64,000 nt of DNA. It comes from Lactifluus volemus. Its lineage: Eukaryota > Basidiomycota > Agaricomycetes > Russulales > Russulaceae. Position numbers and translations under genes: made by a program. Positions 12,322-23,984 of this stretch are shown here, piece after piece; the first letter of the stretch is position 1, and each line of letters starts with the position of its first letter. The notes beneath the pieces were generated by a model, which searched no databases, had not been told where the DNA came from, and was given only the letters and a program-made list of their open reading frames with translations. The stretch is taken from the NCBI GenBank assembly GCA_022376515.1, contig WTXI01000186.1, positions 1 to 64,000 on the forward strand, written 5' to 3'.

Positions 12322-13086
12322 GTGCCGATGGGATCGCTCTCTCGGCTGGTCCACGGCCCAACGTTACAGACGACATTCCATGGGCTACGCGCCATCACGG
12401 AGCCACTCAAAGCGACTCGGTGTGTCCATTTCTTCGATGGTGGCCTACATAAGAATTATATGCGCTCATTTCTTTATGCAGGTCAGAGGGTAATCTCGTC
12501 AATGAGCTCGATAACGTGAACCTGACTACGCTCCTCATTTCCGCTATCGAGAAGAGTGTGCTCACCGGCCGAGCAGCTAAGGACGATGAATTCTATCTCG
12601 GTGTACTGCGTGATGATGAGCTATGGGAAATACGTCACATCATGTCTGGCGGCCCCTCGCGCGGGACGATGGCACTTGAGACAGAGACTGCTCCTGGGGA
12701 GGGCACGTCCGTTCAGGTACGGCACTTGTTTCACTATGGCGGTCTGTGGAAAAAATATTCAGATATTGTTTGAATAGCTATCTCACCGCCCCAATGACGA
12801 TGCTGTGCCCACAGTCTGGCCTCACTTATTGTTGGCTGCGCTAGAGTCCGACTCGGCACCAGTTGAAAGAGAACATTCGGTCACAATTGTTGAACACGCG
12901 TTCGTGGCTGCGAGCGAGAATGGATTCATGGTGCGTCGCAGTGACGAGTGGCCTGGACGTGCACTTCCCCTGGCTCTGCGGCTCAACTGGGATGGTGATC
13001 ATGCAAGCTGAATAGAATGTTAGTTGCGTGTTCAGATATTGCAATCGAAATGCGGGCATTTTTGGCATTTTTCACAAGTTGTTAGG
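12322..13086 (+). CDS. Unrecognised spliced plus-strand gene, unit 2 copy
   Basis: The exons join in frame: one ending at 12419 (GLRAITEPLKATR, donor GTGTGT); 12482-12716 (EGNLVNELDNVNLTTLLISA to ETETAPGEGTSVQ, donor GTACGG); 12778-12930 (SHRPNDDAVPTVWPH, ALESDSAPVERE, IVEHAFVAASENGFM, donor GTGCGT). A last exon may run to a stop near 13086. The middle exons are 235 and 153 nt, which keeps frame, and the same splice sites are preserved in unit 4. That is better evidence of a gene than one open frame. The start is unsure: ATG 12322 is possible, but upstream exons may exist. I recognise no family and see no membrane segment. It recurs in every array unit, next to the STAND gene. Confidence 0.45.
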
Positions 13087-13656
13087 GTAAGATGCAATAG
13101 AGATAACAGACTTGTTCATCTGAAAAGCCTTTCTTCCATGGGTATATCGTCTCAAACGAGACGACTTGTGGTTCGAGCTGTTCCCTATAGAGGAGTCGTC
13201 AGTTGACAATCCTTGGTTCAGTAAGTTTTCGTCGCCTTTTATTTTAGGTCCCATGATCGCATGATAGGTGATAACGGTGTATCACCATCTCCGGCTTTCT
13301 CGGTGGGCTTTAGCTCTTCCCACTGGTAGTCCATAGCATTCCAGGAGAAGAGAAGTGGTATTGGGTACTATATTACAAACCATCCTTCCGGTATCAGACT
13401 ATGTGTCTATACAATTGGAAATTCTACTGTAGAGGAAGACAACTAAGATAACGACCTGATCACCGGTACCCAAAGAAAAAAAATGTGATTATGGCAGGTA
13501 ATGATAGTGGTATCACATTTATTGAATTGACTTACGGCTGCGACTCGGAGGCGGCCCAATCGGATACGAATCATCCGGCCAGAGGCGGTCCGCGCGGGAA
13601 GTTCGTCACGAATAGATCTATCGGCCGATCCCGGTCTACATACATTCGCTCAGATA

Positions 13657-13939
13657 CTAACACTGGTTGGGTCATGGGCCATGGTTGGGTCACTGATCAG
13701 TCACGCTTATCCACCGGCCATTAGTCCAGAAATCAGCCGGCAAGCGTGACAAACCTGTGACAAACCGCTTTTTTTTATTTTGCTATATAACACAATTTCT
13801 ACCCAAAAAACATACGGAATATGCTTGCATATGGTACTGGATGCCATATGTCAAGTTTTGTAGTGATTGAGAAAGAATTACATGAGAAATTCGAGGTGGC
13901 CCATTACACAACCATGGCCCATGACCCAACCGGTGTTAG
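13657..13939. mobile_element. 283-bp MITE with TA target duplication
   Basis: The terminal inverted repeats are about 31 bp with one mismatch, starting CTAACACTGGTTGGGT on the left and ending ACCCAACCGGTGTTAG on the right. The element is flanked by TA at 13655-13656 and 13940-13941. The unit 3 copy near 23998-24006 shows the empty site, CAGATAGACCAATCG. There is no coding capacity. TA duplication suggests a Tc1/mariner-type transposase mobilised it; this is inference. Confidence 0.85.
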
Positions 13940-13941
13940 TA

Positions 13942-14951
13942 GACCAATTGAAAGCCGCGTGGGTTGAACGGTCGTGGTTCGCTGGATCCTGTTCCGCCGG
14001 CCCGCTCGACCAAACTAGCATGGCCTTTAAGGAACGAGATGAACAACACGGGCAGCGAGATTACTGTGTCGGACATGGCAAGCGCATAACGCTCCGCCTT
14101 ATCAAATGAGTACATCTCTTCTTTCGTGCACGAGTCGATCGAGAAGCCCGACGAGGATGAGGTGTACCCGTCTTCGTCTCGCGCTACGGGGTAGTGGAGA
14201 GGCGCCCACACGGACACCTGCAGTGTCGTAAAATGCTCCTTGATGACGCGTAATATGTGCTTGTTCTCCCCTGCAGGCTACACAAACAAACCATCGTGAG
14301 CGAGTCAATCAACTTATGCGCTGATACGTACATAGTCGATGTTTTCGTAGATGGCGAGGCAAGTCAAGTTTGGGGCTTTATTAGCAAACGCCCAGAGGAC
14401 ACGCGATGTCGACGGATACTGTACTCAGTCAGGGTTTTTGACACGTAAGCGTCAAGCACTTGAGGTTCGAACTGACGCCGCGTAGAGATTGCGCCGTGAG
14501 CGTCACTAAACCGCATATTGTACCAGAGCACCATTTCTCCCACCCCTCGTAACACGCGAGGATGTCTGGCAAGATGCGCCAGTAATACCAGCCCATCAGG
14601 GTCGCGTCCGAGGTGCCGAGGCGCATTTGGTCGTCATCTGGATAGCCGCCGTGTTCGAACGTGGCAAGTTGAGGCTGCTTAGCGAGCCATTGAGAAAGCA
14701 GTTCTGCCCATGTGAAGACACATGCAAGACGCTCCAGCTTGAACAGACAGTCGCAGAGTATCCGGACGGAGTTGTGGTCACCACCGGCCATGGGCGCTCG
14801 CCCTTGACGATTGTGTATGGAGGGAGAAAAACGGAGAAAGCGGGTCTGACCAGAGAGGGGGTTAGGGTTAGTATGAAGGAGGCATCGGACTTCCTGTCAG
14901 TGCGCCGATACCACAATATGGGAGAGACGAGTAAGAGGAATAAAGCATGGG
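13942..14951 (-). pseudogene. F-box/LRR-like gene, unit 2 copy (degenerate)
   Basis: On the minus strand, in order: DHNSVRILCDCLFKLERLACVF and AELLSQWLAKQPQLATFEHGG (14650-14790), SNLKCLTL and APNLTCLAIYENIDYVRIS (14330-14480), then FTTLQVSVWAPLHYPVARDE, FSIDSCTKEEMYSFDK and LPVLFISFLKGHASLV (13950-14250). Leucine-rich steps such as NLKCLTL and NLTCLAIY are typical of fungal F-box/LRR proteins, but I see no F-box at the start. Relative to unit 3 there are about 8 extra nt near 14829, and the CAG acceptor near 14540 is lost, so this copy looks broken. Family call tentative. Confidence 0.4.
14862..14871 (+). promoter_or_regulatory. TTAGGGTTAG box near the F-box/LRR-like start (unit 2)
   Basis: A short interstitial telomere-type motif. 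The same box is kept at 24917-24926 and 52797-52806. It lies close to the 5' end of the minus-strand gene and, in unit 3, possibly inside its first codons. TTAGGG motifs are bound by Myb-type factors such as Tbf1 in other fungi; function here is inferred only. Confidence 0.25.
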
Positions 14952-14959
14952 GAGAGTGA

Positions 14960-15630
14960 GGGAATTGCCTGCAACGTGATTGTTGTTCATTTGTTGCCTC
15001 CCCAGTGCCGTTTTGTAGTTGCCCCGGCGTTCGTGATAGATTTTAATCTATAACCGATAACTAGTATGCGATGTGATACTCCTGCATGGGCGATTCGGAC
15101 CTGTACACTGGCAAGGAAAAGGAATCACGTCGACTTTTGATGTTTCCTGCAACGGTCGAATATCTCCCGCACTTCGCGTTGCAAGCCGCCGCAAGCCTTA
15201 GGTAACATCGATGTATGGATGTCACTCTGGTAAACAGAAAATATTTCTAGCTCTTCAGCATGCCGTGTGTTCGTTGTCCAGCTTGTTAGGATCTATGCAA
15301 TTCTAACTGACAGATCACACTGAGGGCAACACAGACTCGGAGCTCTCCATGCCAGAGATGAAGACTGACACTGTGTAGGGCGGTGAACCAGGTTGCAGAG
15401 TGGTTGATTTACACATAGATGGCATGCCAGTGATGCTAAAGTGCGTTGATTATGAAGAAACATTAAGCGTTGATAATGTGCAGATGGGAGGCAACAGGAC
15501 ACAAAGGGTGACACAAGAAAATGTCGGACCTGGACCTGGACCTGGCAGAAAGGCAAACCCCGGTATCCAAAAGAGGATACGAACGCGTGATTGCTTGAGC
15601 CCCAACGTGGATTGATGTCGGTAGAAGAGA
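14960..15630. other. Spacer 3' of STAND copy B
   Basis: Shared 3' flank of the unit (compare 25020-25750 and 52910-53630). It includes the landmark GTTACACATAGATGGCATG and an imperfect GGACCTGGACCTGG repeat near 15525. No gene is seen. Confidence 0.4.
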
Positions 15631-18600
15631 TCATATTTCATAGTACTTTTTTTCGAGAAAACAACAGTGCATAAAACAGAGTCTATCCAGATAAACTATG
15701 AACATGTACCGTAGTCCAATTCGATCCATGTACAAACTTTGACAAATCAAGCCAAGTTTCCTGTTTGCCTGCAATCCAGACCGTGTTAGCTCTATGAAAG
15801 TATGTCCGGTGAATCTGGGGACCCATAAGAGGAGTTCACCCTCTTCGCCACATAACCACCCATCACTATTAACCAAGAAATCGTTCATAAAATCTACCTT
15901 CTCAGTATCCTCCATTCTGACATTCTTCACATGAACCGTGCGATCTTGTGAGGCTGTGGCTCGGATGTGCTGCCCGTCCGGTGATAGTGCAACATGTTCG
16001 GAGTCGACCAATGTAGTGAATCCAGGAATTGGGCCTGCTTCCTCTCCGAATCCTGATAGGGCATCCCATAGGCGAATCGTGCGATCTGCTGAGGATGAGG
16101 CTATGTGCTTCCCATCTGGTGAGAATGCAGCACATAACACTGCATCAGTGTGTCCAATAAATGAGGAAGCTATTCCCTCTCCTGTCGCGACATCCCACAG
16201 GCGAATCGTACGATCACCCGAGGTCGAGGCGATGTACTGTCCGTTTGGCGAAAATGAAACAGACCAGACTCGGAGGGTGTGTCCAGTAAACGGGCCCACT
16301 ATGACCTCTCCTGTTGCGGTATCCCACACACGAATCGTATCATCGAATGAGGCCGAAGCGATGTGCTTCCCGTCTGGAGAGAGTGCAACAGATGTAACAA
16401 GACCAGTGTGTCCAGTAAACGGGTATCCTATGACCACTCCTGTTGCAGCATCCCACACAAGGATCGTGCAATCTTTTGATCCCGAGGCGATGTGCTGCCC
16501 GTCCGGCGAGAATGCCACCGACATGACCGAGTCTGTGTGTCCATTGAACGGGCCCGCTATGGCCTCCCCTGTTGCGGCATCCCACACGCGAACTGTGCGA
16601 TCATTCGAGGCCGAGGCAACAAGATCCCCATCTGGTGAAAATGCAACACAGTTGACTGCATCTGTGTGTCCAGTAAACGGGCCCGTTACTGCCTCTCTTG
16701 TTGTAGCATCCCACATGCGAATTGTGTGATCACGCGAGGCAGACGCAATGCGTAGTCCATCCGGTGAGAATGCAACGGATGTGACCCAATCGGTGTGTCC
16801 AGAAAATGGGCCCGCGGTGACCTCTCCTGTCGTGACATCCCACACGCAAAGTGTGTGATCATCTGATGCCGAGGCGATGCGCTGGCCGTCTGGTGAGAAT
16901 GCAATCCACCTGACCCAATCGGTGTGTCCAGTAAACGGGCCTGTTGTGGCCTCCTTGGTTGAGACACCCCACACACGAACTGTGCGATCGAATGAGGCCG
17001 AGGCAAGGCGCTGGCCATCTGGGGAGAATGCAACAGAATACACCTGATCGGGGTGTCCAGTAAATGGGTCTGTTACAGCCTCTCCAGTTGTGGCATCCCA
17101 CACGCGAATCGTACAATCTCCTGAGGCCGAAGCGATAAGCTTCCCGTCAGGCGAAAATGCAGCAGAGTTGAGGCAATCTGTGTGACCAGTAAATGGGCCC
17201 GCCGTGACTTTTCCTATTGCGGCATCCCACACACGAATCGTGTGATCATGCGAGGCTGAAGCGATGCGCTTTCCATCTGGCGAGAATGCAACAGATCTGA
17301 TCGTGTCGGTGTGACCAATAAACGGGCCTGCGACAATATCCCCTGTCAAGGCATCCCACACGCGAATCGTGCGATCGTGTGAGGCGGAAGCGATGCGCTG
17401 CCCGTCAGATGAGAACGTAACAGATCTGACCGCACTGGTGTGTCCAGTAAACGGGCCAGCCACGACCCGTCCTGTTGCAACATCCCACACAAGAATGGTG
17501 CGATCTAGCGAGCCTGAGGTGATGCGCTGGCCATCTGGCGAGAATGCAACAGAGGTGACCCAATTGGTGTGTCCAACGAATGGGCCTGCTACGACCTCTC
17601 CAGTTGCGGCATCCCACACTCGAATCGTACGATCTCCCGAGCCAGATGCGATGCGCAGCCCGTCTGGCGAGAATGCGACAGAAAGCACCCAATCAGTGTG
17701 TCCAGTAAACGGACCCACTACGAGCTCCCCGGTTGTGGCATCCCACACCCGAATCGTGCGATCTCGTGAGCCCGAGGCAATGAGCTGCCCATCGGGCGAA
17801 AATGCAACAGACTCGACGGATTCGCTATGTGCCGGAATCGTCATTTCGAGTGCCGGCCAATGGGTCAACTGCCCGCGTTCCAAGGAAAATGTGTGAGGAA
17901 ATTGGCCAAGGTAACGTTTGATGATGTGGGAAGAAGATGGTGCGAATGGCAGCGCAGATATATATATATGCGGAGCGCTCCTGGCAATAGCCATCCCGAA
18001 GTACCGCACGAACGAAGACGCATCATTCACAAATACTAGAAAGTTCTCTATCTCCGTTTGTGAAGGCTGCTGTGATTTTACGTAATCGTCACTATATGTC
18101 ATGCTCGATTATAAGATGTACATACCTTCGTGTGGTCAGACCGCAACCAGGAATTCAGAGATGACAATGCTGGTGAAGCGACGCTGAGTTTGCTCTTGAT
18201 GCTAAGCACTTCCAGCCAAAACAGGAACTTCGTCTCGAACAGGGATCGAAATTTCATGAAGAGGTCTTGCTCGAAAGCAACATGTCCTAAATGATCGTCC
18301 CAGAAAACGCAGGCATACGATAATCCAGGTGGAATGTGCTTGGAAATTCGTGATTCAAGGTCTGGAACATCGCTGTTCGCAACATATGACGATTCCAGTT
18401 CGCAAATGTTGAATTTCAGATTGTCCAGCATTAGGCCAACGCACGAATGTGCTAGTTCACGGTGGGAATTCCCAAGGTCCACATAGAATTCGTTGCTCTT
18501 TCTATTTGTGAGAAAGTCACGGAATGACGTGTGGAGTGGGACGATCGGACGCGTCTGATCAGATGACGCCACATTACTCAGCAGTGAGCCGAGGTGGCGG

Positions 18601-21238
18601 AGCATCTCGATAACTGGGCGAGAATCCTCGGGATCATCAATGGGGGCGTGCCGACGCAGAGCGATCAACGAATGAAGGGATAGTGGTTCGATAGCAGCAA
18701 AGAGCTGTCCCATCACCGAACGAAATAGGACCTGTGCTTCATGCGGCTTGAAGTACCCTTCTAGAACTTCTTCATATAGCTTGTCTAGTGGATCTCGTCC
18801 ATTCCGATCTCGAGAGTGTCCTAACAGCCGCTGTACGCACTTCTTCTCGCTAAATCCAAAGCTAGCAGGAGGGCTATTTATGAATCCACACGAAACGGCT
18901 GCCCACTGGAACAACCCTTCTGACGCCTTGGCTAGTTCGGCACCATGGACCCTAAATACCTCCGGAGGGAGCTTCTTCTGAAGGTACATCCGAATATCTT
19001 GCTCTGTCTTGGCAGCCAATTTTGCGTCATCCATATAGAGCATATCGACAGATGATGCTAGTGCGAACGCAGATTCGATCCCACCTTCTAGCCTCGACGT
19101 GACGAGTACACGGAATTCGGCTGGTAACTTTTCGAGATATTCGGCAATAAATGTGTGAACACCGATTCGGCCAATCGCATCACCACTCTCATCCAGTGCA
19201 TCGATGACGATCAGGATAGGACCGGGAAGTGACAGATTCTTGAGCGGTTCGAGAAGGAGGGATTCGAAAAGCATACGATAGTCCCGGGTACCACAAAGAG
19301 ATGGATTCTCTTTAAGGACCCTCCCGAGAGCCACTTTGAACGCAGGATTGCGATAGGAGAGGTCTCGACTGATCGTCGTGAAGAGCTGGTAAACATCGTC
19401 TTTGGACTGCTCCTTCCTCAGAAAGGCAAAGTAGGAGCCGAGACAGATCTTGTCGAAATGACGCGCGACTTCATGCGCGATCGACGACTTTCCCGTGCCT
19501 GCCTGTCCAAGGAGGACGAGCCCACGTTGAGATTCCGGATTCTCGACCCACTTGACAATATGGTCCAGGAAATCCTCTCGTGTGCCTGGAAGACAGCGCC
19601 TCTCATCTCCAAATCGCCATCCTCCCTTATAAGGCAATTGGCTGATTCTCATGTCCAGTTCTGTGTGCCACTTGTCAGGTTGACAATCCGACAACCTTTT
19701 TACCATAAGAACGCACCAACTTCTAGAACAGCAATCTCTGTCGTGGCAGTAGCACGAGCAAGGAAATTGTCTCGCAGTCGGACGAGGTTCGTGCGATACT
19801 GGTCTATTTTCCCATCAACTTGGCCAACAATACTCTTCAAAGTACGCTTTCCTACAAATCACATGTTTAATTCTCACCAACGAGAGAGGCCAAGAGGACG
19901 TACCAAGTTTCACATCCTCCGCGTATGAGCTGATAAACATGGCACATTCAGAGACGCATTCCAGCATCTCCCCGAGGATTGTCGCCTGCCTGGACTCTGG
20001 CTTGAGGTTTCTTAGCGTGTCCGCCTCTTCCGCAAACTCGAACGCATCGCGTATCGCCTCAAGCAGCTTTTGAATGTTGTCGTCACGCTGAACCTGTTGT
20101 AGCAAAGTCTGGCGGGATGAAACAAAAAATGATGAATATGCTAATAAGGGAGAATGCAAAGAGACAAACCTCGGGGATCTTCGAGAGCAGACTCCATGCT
20201 AGACTTGCATATGGATTCAGCTGAAGAACGCAAATTAGCTCAAGACGACTGGTTAAAAGCCGATAACGGTCATACTGCTGCGATTGGACCGATGGTGTCC
20301 ATCACCCATTTCATGACATTCACAGCGGTCTTCCACGTATCAATAGCATTCATAGCTTCCTCGGCATGCTGAAGAGCTGTATTTGTCTCACGCAGTGGCC
20401 TGTCTGCTACTGGTCGCATACGACTACCGCTCGCAATGGGAAGGTCACCCTTCTGGTATAACGGAGACACGAGCGTGGTAACTGACGTGAGTTGCATGGC
20501 TTCAGCGTTGACTGGGATAATAAGACGTACAGCACTTCCTTCAGCAACAGGGATATGAGCCACCGTATGGCTAGGGGTGTTGACTACCCCAGTCAGAGAG
20601 GGACCCGTATCGGCTGACATGGTAATCGTTAGGGAGAATGTGTTCGATTCCGTTGAATGTATATCGGGCCCATCGGCACTGGTGAAATCAATATCGACTT
20701 CTTTACATAGCATGCTCAGCAAGATGTATGAGAAACAATCCTAAGAAACAGACGAACCATGTCGGGGCTCACAGACTATCTCTTGCCTTCCAACAAGAAT
20801 GTCTCTGGCCATGGTCTTCTTCGCATAAACAGACACTCCGATGCGTGACAGTGGTTGTACGGCACTGCGGGAGACCTCAGTTTTGTATAGGAATGGAAAT
20901 GTGTGATTTCTCACAATGCGTCGACTATATCGTTCCACTCTACGCGCTGAGCCACGCTCCGCACAGATCTCGATTCCCATGTTCTCTCCCCATAGGTCAC
21001 AGTGACATGAAATCGTCTTTTCTTCCCAAGGAAGGTCTTGAGACGGGGTAAATTTTGAGCTCTGAGAACTGGAAGGAGACAGAAGTTTGCAACTTGTCTG
21101 AGGGTGATCATAGAGATACGTACCAGTCACCTTCAGTAATCCTGGTTGGATTTCGCTGGCTTGAGGGCGACTGACTGATGTTACACCTGGCCTACAGTAA
21201 TGATTAACAAAAGGACATCGGGTGAGAGATGTTGGCAT
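15631..21238 (-). CDS. STAND protein copy B: C2-NACHT-WD40 (best-preserved copy)
   Basis: The start is at 21238. Exon 1 (21238-21124) joins exon 2 (21068-20915) and an exon from 20864 in frame to give a C2-like domain (LLKVT, AQNLPRLKTF, RVEWNDIVDA, VYAKKTMARDILVG). The linker is open over 20722-20270 (TIGPIAAV end), then QRDDNIQKLLEAIRDAFEF and FISSYAEDVK (20120-19920). The NACHT domain has Walker A GQAGTGKSS, Walker B LIVIDALDES and sensor RVLVTSR. A short intron near 18100-18150 leads to 14 WD40 repeats plus a degenerate 15th. The class forms nucleotide-switched recognition proteins in fungi (HET-E/HET-D type); ligand and effector are not visible. Near 15815 one nt is missing relative to copies C, D and E, so the last ~55 residues (LDLSNFVHG) are replaced by a shifted tail. 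Exact splice sites around 20740 and 19690 are uncertain. Confidence 0.85.
15980..17830 (-). repeat. WD40 repeat tract of copy B (14 x 129 bp)
   Basis: Fourteen repeats of 43 codons follow the pattern [28 protein letters not shown], followed by one degenerate repeat (QHIRATASQDRTVHVK). Fourteen is two seven-bladed propellers. The high DNA identity between repeats is typical of NWD genes, where unequal exchange and gene conversion reshuffle repeats. Confidence 0.9.
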
Positions 21239-21975
21239 ACAAATTTGTGCTCATCTGAGTGTATGAAAATGTAGTATCCCTTGAGCTGAGATACAGGTAA
21301 GACCCGGAGGGTAGGAGGCGATATGAGAGATCGGGGCGGCAATCACTCAGGCTAGACTGACGGCGCTTCTTTATCGATCTCCAACAACAATAACAAACAT
21401 CAGTCAAGGTTGTTGAACGCACTGTCCTGGTGCTTGTCTGTCTTCTCGAGGCATATTGTGATGGGGTAAATTCAAAACATGGCCTTGTTGTCGACTAGCC
21501 GTCGTTAGCTTTCTCATTCCCCAATGTCGCATCCTGGCAGTGAGAAGCGGGTAAATTTAAAAAGAGTGTTGGATCGCGCTCTGTTGCTTTGGCTTCGAGG
21601 TGACAATTTGTGCCAGTGTTTCTAGTAGCCCACTTTCCGCTACTACAGCATGCACTTCGATCACCTGTCGAGTCATCCGCCAAATCAGTTTCAAGTCACA
21701 CAACCCTCATGTCCGAATAGTTTGAGCTTTATCTTAACACCACCATATGCTTAACCACTAGGTAATTAGAGGTCAGAGATGTATTGAAAGGCACTCAAAT
21801 CACCGTAGAAAGAAAAACATTACTAGCCACTTGCATGGCCAGTTGACCAAGAATGAATAGCTTACTGTAATGGCGTGCAGGGCTTCAAGCGCGCGGGTGC
21901 TACTTCACCGCAGCCTTTTCCGCGCATCATCATTCTATCATATACTGTCAGAAAGATTTTATTATTTGACTGAAA
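21239..21975. other. Spacer upstream of STAND copy B
   Basis: Shared upstream flank with no gene. It contains the uninterrupted sequence GGTGACAATTTGTGCC (21599-21614), the empty-site counterpart of the KDZ transposon insertion downstream of copy C. Confidence 0.5.
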
Positions 21976-22699
21976 GGTTTGACGCTTGACGTGACGACTA
22001 CCCGAAGGCCGAAGCGCGTTCTCTATCCGCATCTTCCAGTAGAGCTTGCCGCTCATCCGCTCCTCTTCACGATCTCCACAAATACACCTCTCTCATCACT
22101 CTCATCTCTCGTGTCGCTCTTTCATCTTTCTCTTCGTTTGGCAGCGTCGGATGCATATCCACAGCGAGCCACTCCAACGCTTCCATTGCCTGCTCGTTGG
22201 CGTTTTTTCGCAAAGAACACGCCACCTCATTTCGTAGCGACATACTCGGAAGACCAGTGACGCAAGTCGGGAGATGGCACGCGATGCGGAACAAGGGAAA
22301 GGAGGAGGTTGTTCAACACGTACAAGTTGGGTTGACAGAGAGCGTGGATTGGGAAAAAATATGGAGTCGTAGCCCAAAAGGTGACGTATTGCCCTTAGCA
22401 TTACGGGGACTTAGGTACGAGCATCCCTTCGTCCACTCGTCTCGTTGTGCGATAGCTCCGTCAAGCTATAGAAGAAAGGACGTGCATACAATCATCACCC
22501 TCACAGATAACGCTCCTCAGGGCCTCAATAAATCACTTTCCTCTTTTCCACATGCGACCAAGATCCGCTCTCCGTTACGCGTCTTGCGCATCCCGCACTG
22601 ATTTTCTCTTCGAAGCTTGGCCTTTTTGGCTCTTCCACGCCCTTCGTGACGAGAAGACCGTATACACTTCTCTATAATGGCTCGGTAAACTCTTCTGGT

Positions 22700-23330
22700 G
22701 CTGTTGGGATCGCCCTCTCGGCTGGTCCACGGCTGACGTACTAGAAAAACTTTCATGGGCTACGCGCCATAACGGAGCCACTCAAAGTAATTCGGTATGT
22801 CCATTTTCTTCGATGGTGGCCTACATAAGAATTATGTGTGCTCATTTCTTCATACAGATCAGACGGGAATCTCGTCAATGAGCCCTATAAGATGAACCCG
22901 ACTATGCTCCTCATCTCCGCTATCGAGATGAGTGCGCTCACCGGCCGAGCAGCTAAGGACGATGAATCCTATCTCGGTGTACTGCGTTATGGCAAATACA
23001 TCACATCATGTCTGGCGGCCCCTCGCGCGGAACGAGACAGAGACTGCTCCGAGGGAGGGCACGTCCGTTCAGGTACGGTGCCTGTTTCATATGACGTTCT
23101 GTAGAAAAAATATTGAGATATTGTTTGAATAGCTATTTCACCGTCACAATGACGACGCCGTGCCCATAGTCTGGCCTCACCCCTCGAAGAACACCCTAAT
23201 ATTGTTGGCTGCGCTCGAGTCCGACTAGGCAGCAGTTGAAAGAGAAAATTCGGTCACAATTGTTGAACACGCATTCGTGGCTGCGAGCGAGAATGGATTC
23301 ATGGTGAGTCGCAGCGACGAGGTGGCCTGG
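22700..23330 (+). pseudogene. Unrecognised plus-strand gene, unit 3 copy (broken)
   Basis: It carries the acceptor and exon SDGNLVNEPYKMNPTMLLISA from 22858, followed by GRAAKDDESYLGVL. Two deletions of 10-20 nt in the same exon (near 22990 and 23030, compared with unit 4) shift the frame. A stop replaces a codon in the ALESD exon near 23226. It therefore looks inactive. Family unknown. Confidence 0.4.
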
Positions 23331-23984
23331 ATGTGCACTGCTCCTGGCTCTGCGGCTCAGCTGGCAAGGTGATCGTGCAACCTGAGTAGAATGTTAGTTG
23401 CGTGTTCAGATATTGCAATCGAAATGCGGGCATTTGTGGCATTTTTCACAAGTTGTTAGGGTAAGATGCAATAGAGATAAGAGACTTGTTCGTCTGAAAA
23501 GCCTTTCTTCCATGGGTATATCCTCTCAAACGAGACGACTTGTGGTTCGAGCTGTTGCCAGTAGAGGGATGAGTCGGTTGACAATGCTTGGTTCAGTAAG
23601 TTTTCGTCGCCTTTTGTTTTAGGTCCCATGAACCCATCATAGGTGATAACGGTGTATCACCATCTCCGGCTTTCTCGGTGGGCTTTAGCTCTTCCCACTG
23701 GCAGTCCATGGCATTCCAGGAGAAGAGAAGTGGTATCGAGTACTATATTACAAACCATCCTAGACTATGTGTCTATACAATTGGAAATTCTACTGTAGAG
23801 GAAGACAACCAAGATAACGACCTGATCACCGGTAACCAAAGAAAAAATTGTGATAGTGGTATCACATTTATTGAATTGACTTACGGCTGCGACTCGGAGG
23901 CGGCCCAATCGAATACGAATCACCCGGCCAGAGGCGGTCCGTGCGGGAAGTTCGTCACGGATAGATCTATCAGCCGATCCGGGT

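Noticed and set aside
15938..17896. Plus-strand frames antisense to the WD40 repeats (MRSCEAEAM.. type), also at 26178-27971 and 53892-54812
   Set aside because: They are periodic shadows of the 129-bp WD40 repeat and occur wherever the repeat does.
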